From Lachnospiraceae bacterium (lineage in GTDB: Bacteria; Bacillota; Clostridia; Lachnospirales; Lachnospiraceae): 37,217 bases of DNA. The stretch is taken from positions 90,624-127,840 of the forward strand of contig CAJTDB010000012.1 of assembly GCA_910574965.1 (NCBI GenBank), written 5' to 3'. Of the stretch, positions 29,976-37,217 are shown piece by piece (positions within the stretch are counted from its first letter, which is position 1; every line of letters begins with the position of its first letter). Below the pieces are notes generated by a model. The model made no database searches and had not been told where the DNA came from. It saw only the letters and a program-made list of their open reading frames with translations. The position numbers and the translations under genes are program-made.

Positions 29976-30032
29976 ATGGGTGACGGAGCGTGGGAAATTT
30001 ATCCGGTCCTTGCTTTTTTGACCATGTTATGC

Positions 30033-30059
30033 TAAAGTTTTAACTGTGCCTGCCGATAT
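30033..30059 (+). promoter_or_regulatory. Consensus sigma-28 promoter of the modification cassette
   Basis: TAAA at 30033-30036, a 15-nt spacer, GCCGATAT at 30052-30059. This is the best sigma-28/sigma-D match in the window and lies about 70 nt before the next start codon. It ties the downstream cassette to the late flagellar regulon. Confidence 0.82.
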
Positions 30060-30125
30060 ATCTATTGGCTTAAAGTATATATTTTATATTATATAAGACT
30101 TAACAGCGCTGACAGGAGTGAATTC

Positions 30126-32618
30126 ATGAGAAAAGCACAGAAAGAACAGGCAGAAAAACTGGTTTGTCTGTTAGACCGGGTACATGACGGAATAAAAATG
30201 TCCATAGAGACAGGGCAGAAAGATCAGGCTCTGGACTTTTTAGGGCAGTGCCAGAGCGGAGCTATCAATCTGGGAGAGGCTATTGAGGAAACCGAGGGAG
30301 AAGGCTTTGTGACGGTTAAACATCTGGAAGAGTACTGTGAAACGGTCTACCAGATTTACGAGAAGCTTCGCCAGGGGCAAAGTGTCAGCGCCAATCAGGC
30401 TTTTAAGGGCCTGCGCCGGTCACTGACGCAGGTAAAGAACAGTATCCGCAATGATATTCATGTGCGGACAGAGGTGGTATTTCTGCCATATAAGGCGTCT
30501 ATGTGGGATTCACTTGAGAGCGTATGGAAGGCGGCGGAGGAAGATCCGGAGTGTGATGCTTATGTGATTCCGATTCCGTATTATGACCGGAATCCGGACG
30601 GGAGCTTTCGGGAGGAGCATTATGAGGGCAGTTTGTATCCAGAGTATGTTCCGGTGACATCGTATCAGGACTATGATTTTGAAGAGCACCGGCCGGATGT
30701 CGTTTTTATCCATAATCCATATGATGAATGCAATTATGTGACAAGCGTTCATCCTTTTTTCTATGCCAGAAACTTAAAACAGTATACAGATAAGCTGGTA
30801 TATATACCTTATTTTATATTAAATGAAATTGATCCGGAAAATGCGGCAGCAGTAAAGGGAATAGAACATTTCTGTACCGTACCGGGTGTGATTTATGCAG
30901 ATAAGGTGATCGTACAGTCGGAAAATATGCGGCAGGCGTATGTGAACGTGATGACTGAATTTGCAGAGGAAAACAGTCTGGAAGGCATGGACCGGAAGTA
31001 CTGGGAAGAGAAGATCCTAGGGCTTGGGTCGCCGAAAGTAGATAAGGTGCTGAACACCAGGCGGGAGGATCTGGAAATCCCCAAAGAATGGCTTAGGATC
31101 ATCGAAAAGCCGGACGGAAGCTGGAAGAAGATTATCTTCTATAATACCAGTGTGACGACGCTTCTGCAATATAGTGAACACTATTTGGAAAAGATGAAGG
31201 ACGTATTCCGGGTGTTTTACGAGAATCGGGAGGATGTGGCGCTGCTGTGGAGACCGCATCCGCTTATAAAGGCGACGATTGAGAGTATGAGGCCGGAGCT
31301 GTGGAGCGAGTACCAGAAAATGGCGGAAGCGTATCGGAAGGATGGATGGGGGATTTATGATGATACGGCGGATATAGATCGGGCAGTGGCGATATGTGAT
31401 GCGTATTATGGGGATGGGAGCAGTGTTGTAAAACTGTGCCGGGAGAAAGGAGTACTGGCGATGGTGCAGAATGTGGATTATCGCCAAAATGATATCACGT
31501 TTTTTCCATGTTCAATTGATGGTACATGGCAGGAGAACAATGAGATATGGTTTGTCGGAAATGAAGATAATATGTTATGGCACATGAACATATTGACGGA
31601 TGAAATTCAATATATGGCAACTTTACCCACAAAAAATAAAGAAAATACTTTTCGCATGAATACCCGGTGTATTAAGGAGGGAAATAACATTTTCTGCCTG
31701 CCGGACCGCGCAGACAGAATAGTAATTTATGATATCATCACAAAAAACACAGAGTCATTTATGATTGATATAGGTGAAAGCCATACATATTTGATTGATA
31801 GGAGCGAAAATCGTATAGGAATCTATAATGCATGGAAATGCGGAAGCAAAATATGGTGTGTTTCCTATTTTTTGCAGAACATTATAGAAATAGATATTGA
31901 CAATAAATGTGTTGGCGGAATATATCCCGTATTTGAAGATGAAGAAACGCTAATTGGTTATGAAGCTGCAATGCATCGGGAATGCATATATTGTGTTTCA
32001 AGAAATACAAAGAAAATTTTCAAATTTAATACTATAACGAAAAGCGTAAAATATTACAACCCACAAGTGAATGATAAAGGGTTTAATACGATTGTATCAG
32101 ACGAAAATATGTTTTATCTGACGGGATATAAAAAGGCGATTTATATATGGAATGAAGAGAGAGATAGCATTGTACCGCTTGACATGTTTCCACAAAAATA
32201 TCATGTACTAAACAAACAAGGATTAGAAACAGATTTCTATGATATGCCGATTTTTTATCGTAGTCTTGTGATGGAATCATATATATTGTTCCTGCCGTGG
32301 AATTTTCTAGATGCATTCAGCAACGGACTGATTGCGTACAGGAAATCTGATCAGAAAGTAGTCTTAGTAGATAGTGGTGATGAAAAAGAGTGTCTTTTTT
32401 CTTTTTGTTATAGGAAATCCGGAGATACAGTCGGGATATATTGCTCAGTAGAAAACGGTATATTTGAGGTGGACAATAGTTTTCGTCTCCAATGTGTGAA
32501 GCAGTTTGATGTACCGGAATATTGGGATGCTATGAAGAAAAGAAATGTGATGACAGAAGGGACCATATATGACCTGAAAACTTTGTTAAACGCAGTTAAG
32601 GGAGAATTAACGAAATGA
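30126..32618 (+). CDS. TagF-like glycosyl/glycerophosphate transferase fused to a beta-propeller-like domain
   Basis: An 830-residue protein. Residues 1 to about 110 are helical. Residues about 115-455 are a GT-B module of the CDP-glycerol glycerophosphotransferase type: TEVVFLPYKASMWDSLESVW, VALLWRPHPLIKATIESM and AYYGDGSSVVKLCREKGVLA. From about residue 456 to 790 there are six to seven repeats of about 45 residues of the form 'I-F/W-C/V...I.I.D..T/N..', as in IFCLPDRADRIVIYDIITKN and IYCVSRNTKKIFKFNTITKS, suggesting a beta-propeller. The DNA of the first half has neighbour-like GC (57%, 50% and 47% in lines counted at 31201, 31321 and 31441); the second half is far poorer (30% at 31561 and 20% at 31981). 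AGGAGTG lies a few nt before the ATG. Donor and acceptor are unknown. Confidence 0.75.
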   Translation: MRKAQKEQAEKLVCLLDRVHDGIKMSIETGQKDQALDFLGQCQSGAINLGEAIEETEGEGFVTVKHLEEYCETVYQIYEKLRQGQSVSANQAFKGLRRSLTQVKNSIRNDIHVRTEVVFLPYKASMWDSLESVWKAAEEDPECDAYVIPIPYYDRNPDGSFREEHYEGSLYPEYVPVTSYQDYDFEEHRPDVVFIHNPYDECNYVTSVHPFFYARNLKQYTDKLVYIPYFILNEIDPENAAAVKGIEHFCTVPGVIYADKVIVQSENMRQAYVNVMTEFAEENSLEGMDRKYWEEKILGLGSPKVDKVLNTRREDLEIPKEWLRIIEKPDGSWKKIIFYNTSVTTLLQYSEHYLEKMKDVFRVFYENREDVALLWRPHPLIKATIESMRPELWSEYQKMAEAYRKDGWGIYDDTADIDRAVAICDAYYGDGSSVVKLCREKGVLAMVQNVDYRQNDITFFPCSIDGTWQENNEIWFVGNEDNMLWHMNILTDEIQYMATLPTKNKENTFRMNTRCIKEGNNIFCLPDRADRIVIYDIITKNTESFMIDIGESHTYLIDRSENRIGIYNAWKCGSKIWCVSYFLQNIIEIDIDNKCVGGIYPVFEDEETLIGYEAAMHRECIYCVSRNTKKIFKFNTITKSVKYYNPQVNDKGFNTIVSDENMFYLTGYKKAIYIWNEERDSIVPLDMFPQKYHVLNKQGLETDFYDMPIFYRSLVMESYILFLPWNFLDAFSNGLIAYRKSDQKVVLVDSGDEKECLFSFCYRKSGDTVGIYCSVENGIFEVDNSFRLQCVKQFDVPEYWDAMKKRNVMTEGTIYDLKTLLNAVKGELTK

Positions 32619-32775
32619 TGGACAGGAATTTGAGAATTGATATAAAAGGGATTTTGGATTCTGATCTAAATAAAGAAGGGAAAAGAGGAAATATGAGTCA
32701 AATGTTGAAAATATAAGAAGAACAGCAGAATTGGTGTTATATGCAATCCCTGAAGAAAGAATAAGCGATGAGTAA
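32615..32775 (+). pseudogene. Possible frameshifted small gene
   Basis: An ATG at 32615 overlaps the upstream stop (ATGA) and follows AAGGGAG by 10 nt, a proper coupled start, but the frame ends after 33 codons (32716). Continuing in another frame gives NVENIRRTAELVLYAIPEER and stops at 32775, which reads like authentic protein. A single indel near 32697-32705 would join the two into about 53 codons. It may be a remnant of a short gene or the degraded end of one. It is not recognised. Confidence 0.35.
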
Positions 32776-32790
32776 TAAAAGGAGGAGCGC

Positions 32791-34572
32791 ATGGAACAGA
32801 TTATTGTTTCGTTTACGTCTTATCCAAAAAGAATACATACGGTACATAAGGTGCTTGATTCCATAATTGGGCAGACAGTTTTACCGGACAAGATTGTTTT
32901 GTATCTTTCGTCCTCGGAGTTCAAAGAATTTGGTTGTTTGCCTGATTTTTCGAAATATACAAAATATGGATTTGAAATTCATTGGAATGAAGAAAATTTG
33001 AAATCACATAAAAAATGGTTTTACGCGTTTCAGGAATATCCGAACGATATTGTAGTGACGATCGATGATGATATTTTGTATAAGAATACAGCGTTAGAAA
33101 TTCTTCTAAAGTATCACACACTGTTTCCGGAATGTGTAGTGGCAAGGAATGCTGCGGTAATCACCAGTGATAAAGGCGATTGGGTGGCACCGTATGAAAT
33201 GTGGTGTTCTAGTAGCGTTGATTACGTTGGGGCACCTCGGATGGACTTATGTGCTATAGGAAATGGCGGAATTTTATATCCGGTACATTTGTTCAAAACG
33301 AATGAAGTTTTCAGTGTGGATGTTTTTATGGAGAAAAGCAGATATGCAGACGACCTGTGGATGAAAGTGATGGAGGTCTATAGCGGAATACCAACGGTGC
33401 TGGCAGAAAGGAGATGGGATGATGTGGTATTAACTGAACATCAGACCACTTGCTTGTTTCAGAGTTACAATAAGGATGGTGGTAACGACAAACAGTTAAA
33501 AGCACTGTTGCAATGGTATCCATATACATACTACAAGGAGAACCTGATTGATAGTATATTTAGCGGGGGACGTATGACTTGTAAGGAAGCCAGAAGAATT
33601 GAAGAAAAAGAAATGGATAGTATCCTTGATGAATTAATAGGAAGACTTAGTGTCTATAAAAATCTTATTATTTATGGTGCTGGTAATGTTGGAAATAGAG
33701 TGTATTACCTGTTAAAGGATAAATTAACCGACTTGATTAAATCATTCGTTGTAGAAGATACCTCAAATAATGCGCAGAAAGTTGGAAATATAGAGGTAAA
33801 AAGTTATAAGGAGTTTTTGAACAGTGATGAAAAGGTATTGATAGCTTTACTGGAGGAAATACAAGAAGAACAAGTGAAATACAGACTTATTGCGGAGGGG
33901 ATGAATAAAGATAGAATTATTACCATGAATAGTTACGAAAAAAACGCTTTGATGAAAAGAGTTTGGTTACCGTTTAATAGTAGGACATATTGGGAAAAGA
34001 GATATGTGGCGGGAGGCAATTCCGGAGCAGGTTCTTATAATAAACTGGCAGAATTTAAGGCGGAGGTTATTAATAAATTTGTTCAGGAAAATAATGTTAG
34101 CAAAATAATTGAGTGGGGATGCGGGGATGGAAATCAGCTAAAATTGGCGGAATATCCGGAATATATTGGCTTTGATGTATCGGAAAGAGCGGTGAAAATA
34201 TGCAAAGAAAAATTTTCGGGTGATAGGACTAAGCAGTTTATCTGGTGTGGTGACGATAATTTCCAAAATAGGGAAAAAGGAGATTTGTCTATATCGCTTG
34301 ATGTTATTTATCATTTGATTGAAGACGATGTGTATGAACAATATATGGAACGATTGTTTTCGTCCAGCAATAGATTTATTTGTATTTATTCAAGTGATTT
34401 TGAAGAACGTTCAGCTACACACGTAAGAAATCGAAAATTTACTGACTGGGTTGCGTCACATACAAATAATGAATGGAGACTGTTAAAGATTGTTCGCAAT
34501 ATATATCCATATTCTGAGTACAATCCGGATGAAACATCATGGTCAGATTTTTATTTTTATGAAAGGATATAA
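32791..34572 (+). CDS. Three-domain fusion: glycosyltransferase-like, Rossmann-like, SAM methyltransferase
   Basis: A 593-residue protein. Residues 1 to about 270 look like a GT-A glycosyltransferase: IIVSFTSYPKRIHTVHKVLD, VVTIDDDILYK with a DDD motif near 91-93, then GNGGILYPVHLF. Residues about 288-385 are a Rossmann-like module beginning LIIYGAGNVGNRVYYLLKDK. Residues about 395-593 are a class I methyltransferase: KIIEWGCGDGNQLKLAE (motif I near residue 440), YIGFDVSERAVKICKEKF and LSISLDVIYHLIEDDVYEQY. AGGAGG lies 5 nt before the ATG. The AT-rich composition is unlike the flagellar genes. It probably both adds and methylates a sugar. Confidence 0.8.
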   Translation: MEQIIVSFTSYPKRIHTVHKVLDSIIGQTVLPDKIVLYLSSSEFKEFGCLPDFSKYTKYGFEIHWNEENLKSHKKWFYAFQEYPNDIVVTIDDDILYKNTALEILLKYHTLFPECVVARNAAVITSDKGDWVAPYEMWCSSSVDYVGAPRMDLCAIGNGGILYPVHLFKTNEVFSVDVFMEKSRYADDLWMKVMEVYSGIPTVLAERRWDDVVLTEHQTTCLFQSYNKDGGNDKQLKALLQWYPYTYYKENLIDSIFSGGRMTCKEARRIEEKEMDSILDELIGRLSVYKNLIIYGAGNVGNRVYYLLKDKLTDLIKSFVVEDTSNNAQKVGNIEVKSYKEFLNSDEKVLIALLEEIQEEQVKYRLIAEGMNKDRIITMNSYEKNALMKRVWLPFNSRTYWEKRYVAGGNSGAGSYNKLAEFKAEVINKFVQENNVSKIIEWGCGDGNQLKLAEYPEYIGFDVSERAVKICKEKFSGDRTKQFIWCGDDNFQNREKGDLSISLDVIYHLIEDDVYEQYMERLFSSSNRFICIYSSDFEERSATHVRNRKFTDWVASHTNNEWRLLKIVRNIYPYSEYNPDETSWSDFYFYERI

Positions 34573-34786
34573 TGCAGGAAGATTGAATGTAAACGACTTG
34601 GAGAATAAAAAACACTCAATTTGTTGCTTGTGAGGATAAACATATTACGATCGACGACTAGTCGTGATGGCGGAAAGGATGTATTGAGTGATAATCCATA
34701 TATTTGGAGGATAAAAGATACTAACTTTTATCCGAAAAAATAACGGGAAAAGAAGATGCAGACATGGTTGAAAGGAATAGAGCAAA
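34573..34786 (+). other. AT-rich intergenic region with a perfect hairpin and a palindrome
   Basis: No gene is seen. GGATAAAAG (34709-34717) pairs exactly with CTTTTATCC (34725-34733) across a 7-nt loop, with no T-run after it. ACGACTAGTCGT (34654-34665) is a 12-bp palindrome. It may hold remnants of lost sequence. Confidence 0.5.
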
Positions 34787-35815
34787 GTGAATAGGATTGT
34801 TATATATGGATGTGGAAATATTGGAAAAACAGCGTATACATATCTAAAAGATAAGAATGAAATCCTTTTTTTTGTAGATAAAAATGCGAAAGAGATAAAA
34901 GAAATACAGGAATTTAAGATTCCCGTATATGAACCCAAGGAGTTGCTTAACTATCAAAGGGACATAAAAATTGTTATTGCAAGTATATGGTGGCGCGAAA
35001 TATTAGATGATATCAAGGATCTTGGAATTATAGATTTAGATATGGAAATATTTAAAATAGGAATTGATCCAGTTTTATCGGATGAAATTAAAGAATCTTT
35101 AGACAGAAGAACAATTAATTTAGGCAGTTTTTTATCTACTCAGTCAGCAATTCATTGTAAAGAATTAACATTTATACCGGGTGGATCGAGAATTTTGGAC
35201 TTTGTGTTTCTGAAACAGATTGCAATATTATATGAGTGCAGGGAATATTTAGAAATAGGAACATATATAGGTGAAAGTATAAATGTTTTGACGGAGTGTT
35301 GTGAAAGACTTTATAGTGTAACGGCACTTCCGGGAAGTCCATATTCTATGAAATATTGGTGCAGGGAGGCTGAATTACCCGATTACTCGGAAAGACTTAC
35401 CTATAATGAAAGAATCGTTCATTATTTTACCGACTCAAAGCAATTTGATTTTTCAAAGCATGCAGATACAGTTGATCTTTATTTTATTGATGGTGACCAC
35501 AGTTATTCGGGAGTATATTATGATACAAAAAATATTTTCGATCATAAAAAAGAAGATGCAATAGTAGTATGGCACGATTTCAAAAAAGATAATAAGTATA
35601 ATGTGAATGTGGTAACGGCAGTAAATGATATACTAGGAAATGAATTTGAAAATGTATATGTGACGGATAATAATATGTGTGGAATTTATATTCCTAAATC
35701 TAGAAAATTTGAATTTGATTTGCATAGAAGGCGTTATGAGGAAAACGCAATATTATACACGTATGATGTGAATTTGGTGAATTGTAGAATATATAATATT
35801 AAACGGGATATATAG
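34787..35815 (+). CDS. Rossmann-like module fused to class I SAM methyltransferase
   Basis: A 342-residue protein. Residues 1 to about 100 are a nucleotide-binding-like module (IVIYGCGNIGKTAYTYLKDK). Residues about 150-310 are a methyltransferase of the Methyltransf_24 type: YLEIGTYIGESINVLTE (motif I) and DLYFIDGDHSYSGVYYDTKN, a typical acidic signature. It starts with GTG, with AAAGGA 10 nt upstream. It is AT-rich (one line counted at 35041 is 23% GC). The same Rossmann-like module occurs in the middle of the previous protein and at the end of the next. Its role is probably methylation of a glycan component. Confidence 0.78.
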   Translation: MNRIVIYGCGNIGKTAYTYLKDKNEILFFVDKNAKEIKEIQEFKIPVYEPKELLNYQRDIKIVIASIWWREILDDIKDLGIIDLDMEIFKIGIDPVLSDEIKESLDRRTINLGSFLSTQSAIHCKELTFIPGGSRILDFVFLKQIAILYECREYLEIGTYIGESINVLTECCERLYSVTALPGSPYSMKYWCREAELPDYSERLTYNERIVHYFTDSKQFDFSKHADTVDLYFIDGDHSYSGVYYDTKNIFDHKKEDAIVVWHDFKKDNKYNVNVVTAVNDILGNEFENVYVTDNNMCGIYIPKSRKFEFDLHRRRYEENAILYTYDVNLVNCRIYNIKRDI

Positions 35816-35931
35816 CATGAAAAATATCATTATTTTGGATATGGGTTTGAGGGTGTACAAATATAGCTAAAACTTGAAAAATAAGACGGCTGCTTTTGCA
35901 GGAAATGGATCCATGAAATAAGGAGTGAAGA

Positions 35932-37080
35932 ATGAAGACAGCAACTTTGTTATTTACCTATCACAGAAGCCATCATACACAAACGGTTTTAAAAGCATTA
36001 AAAAATAATATGAGGTATCCGGAGAAGCTATTTGTGTTCCAAGACGGACTGAAAGAAGATGAAGATGAAGATGAATGGCAAAGAGTAAACAGGCTGATAA
36101 ATGAGGTTGACTGGTGCGATACAGAGATTATTGTATCTGAATATAATAAGGGTTTGGCGGCTTCAATTATAGCAGGAGTTACATATGTATTTAGAGAATA
36201 TGATGCGGTTATTGTCATGGAAGATGATTGTGTCCCAGCGCCTGCTTTTATGGATTTTATGCAGCAGTGCTTTTGCAAGTATCAACATAATGAAAAAATC
36301 CATTCTGTCAGCGGATATGCATATCCGGTTTCTTTGAAAAAGAATAAGTATGATGTATATGCCTGCGGGCGTATTTCTTCGTGGGGCTGGGGAACATGGA
36401 AGGATAGATGGGCTCACTTTGAGAAAGATTATGAGCTTGTAAAAAAAATGAAGCAGGCGGAGAAAATATCTAGAAACCTTGCCATGTGGGGAAGTGATCT
36501 GGAGAGTATGTTGGTGGGAAATATTAGGGGGATATGCGATTCTTGGGCGGTTTTTTGGGCATTAGATGCAATTTATAGAGAGAAAATATGTTTGAATCCC
36601 TATGAATCTTTGATTCAAAATATCGGATTGGATGGTTCCGGAACGCATTGTGAGTGTTCGGATGAATTTGATGTGGCATTAATAGGCAGACAAAAGAAAA
36701 AATTTGATCTGCCTGAAGATATTGATATAACAGATGAGACGTCAGAAGCACTTACACCGCTGTTTGGCAGTTATACGGCAGTGAATGGCAGTGAGGAAAC
36801 GAAAGAAAAGATCCTCGTTTATGGATTGGGCAATTTTTATTTACGAAATGAACGGCAGATTTGTAATATATATTTTGTAGAAGCATTTGTCGACAGAGAA
36901 CAGCAGGGATGGTTTGCAGGTAAGCGGATTATTAAAAAAGAGAAAATAGACCAATATACATATGACCGGATTTTGGTCATGATTCAGAATGATAAGGATT
37001 GCCGGGAAGTGGTAAAAGAATTGCTTGCGCGGCAAATTGATTCTGAGAAAATATTGATTGGCCGTGATTTATATAAATAA
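35932..37080 (+). CDS. GT2-like glycosyltransferase with C-terminal Rossmann-like module
   Basis: A 382-residue protein. The N-terminal GT-A domain has TATLLFTYHRSHHTQTVLKA, LFVFQDGL, VSEYNKGLAASIIAGVTYVF and VIVMEDDCVPAPAFMDFMQQ (EDD at about 96-98 as the metal site), then GRISSWGWGTWKDRWAHF and CDSWAVFWALDAIYREK. Residues about 295-382 are a Rossmann-like module (ILVYGLGNFYLRNERQI, ending DSEKILIGRDLYK) shared with the two preceding genes. AAGGAG lies about 7 nt before the ATG. It is probably a flagellin-glycan transferase; the sugar is unknown. Confidence 0.82.
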   Translation: MKTATLLFTYHRSHHTQTVLKALKNNMRYPEKLFVFQDGLKEDEDEDEWQRVNRLINEVDWCDTEIIVSEYNKGLAASIIAGVTYVFREYDAVIVMEDDCVPAPAFMDFMQQCFCKYQHNEKIHSVSGYAYPVSLKKNKYDVYACGRISSWGWGTWKDRWAHFEKDYELVKKMKQAEKISRNLAMWGSDLESMLVGNIRGICDSWAVFWALDAIYREKICLNPYESLIQNIGLDGSGTHCECSDEFDVALIGRQKKKFDLPEDIDITDETSEALTPLFGSYTAVNGSEETKEKILVYGLGNFYLRNERQICNIYFVEAFVDREQQGWFAGKRIIKKEKIDQYTYDRILVMIQNDKDCREVVKELLARQIDSEKILIGRDLYK

Positions 37081-37114
37081 CTATAAATGAGCAAATATAG
37101 AAATTTGCACAAAA

Positions 37115-37217
37115 CTACCCTACCAATTTCAAAACAGCTTCAAGTGACGCACCATTTTTTATGAACTGGTGCAGATTACCGATTCGCTCTGTTTTGACTT
37201 GATCTTGAAAATACCAG
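37115..37217 (-). CDS. C-terminal end of an unidentified protein, cut by window edge
   Basis: On the minus strand an open frame of 33 codons enters from the window end and stops at TAG (37115-37117). The peptide contains DQVKTERIGNLHQFIKNGAS and ends LEAVLKLVG, an amphipathic helix-turn-helix ending resembling the tails of Rpn-type (PD-(D/E)XK) or other mobile-element nucleases. The identity is a guess from 33 residues. It converges on the glycosyltransferase gene. Confidence 0.45.
   Translation of the reverse strand, partial: WYFQDQVKTERIGNLHQFIKNGASLEAVLKLVG

Noticed and set aside
34654-34665. Palindrome ACGACTAGTCGT as an operator or attachment site
   Set aside because: It is a single copy with no regulator or integrase nearby.
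1-37217. tRNA, rRNA, insertion sequences or prophage genes
   Set aside because: None was seen, apart from a 33-residue tail at the right edge that is too short to assign.

Overview
The window is a late-flagellar and flagellin-modification locus from a low-to-moderate GC Gram-positive bacterium, most likely a Lachnospiraceae member (Clostridia). The reasons are the Bacillus/Clostridia gene order flgM-flgN-flgK-flgL-(yviE position)-fliW-csrA, strong AGGAGG-type ribosome binding sites, use of TTG and GTG starts, and the flagellin, FliD and TPR-glycosyltransferase types. The genus cannot be resolved from the sequence alone.

Layout. (1) 1-2356: two tandem, nearly identical flagellin genes, the first cut by the window edge. 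Each is followed by the same hairpin module and an intrinsic terminator. (2) 2400-2660: a compact convergent module with the architecture of an Fst/par-type type I toxin-antitoxin system: a promoter, an RNA of about 90 nt, a shared terminator hairpin and a 32-residue membrane peptide on the opposite strand. (3) 2740-11244: a vegetative-type promoter drives three paralogous GT2-TPR glycosyltransferases (the third fused to a CgeB-like GT-B module), a GT4 glycosyltransferase, a 102-bp palindromic tandem repeat and a methyltransferase-like gene. (4) 11250-12768 (minus): a ParA-type ATPase and a ComFB-domain protein. (5) 12817-18741: fliD (very long), fliS, a fliT-like gene and a degenerate nucleotidyltransferase-family gene. 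(6) 18740-24137 (minus): flgM-flgN-flgK-flgL-unknown-fliW-csrA. (7) 24190-28806: a FliK/YlqG-like gene, a short FlhB C-terminal homologue, a leaderless lytic transglycosylase, a PilZ protein and a fourth GT2-TPR enzyme. (8) 28870-29975: a serine-rich FliD-like protein. (9) 30033-37217: a modification cassette that starts at a consensus sigma-28 promoter. It becomes very AT-rich from about 31,500, inside the first gene, and continues with multi-domain glycosyltransferase/methyltransferase fusions.

How the genes work together. FlgM, FliW and CsrA regulate, at sigma-28 and mRNA level, the flagellins whose leader carries many GGA (CsrA-type) motifs. FlgK, FlgL and FliD, with chaperones FlgN, FliS and FliT, build the filament junction and cap. 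The glycosyltransferases and methyltransferases probably decorate flagellin. Sigma-28-like promoters (T-T/A-A-T/A, 15-nt spacer, GnCGATAA/T) can be read upstream of the second flagellin gene, fliD, flgM, the FliD-like gene and the variable modification cassette, so the glycan cassette appears wired into the late flagellar regulon.

The most notable observations are the type I toxin-antitoxin module, the composition breakpoint inside a glycosyltransferase gene that splits it into a conserved catalytic half and a foreign-looking beta-propeller half, the palindromic 102-bp repeat inside the glycosylation operon, and a Rossmann-like module reused in three different positions in three consecutive genes.
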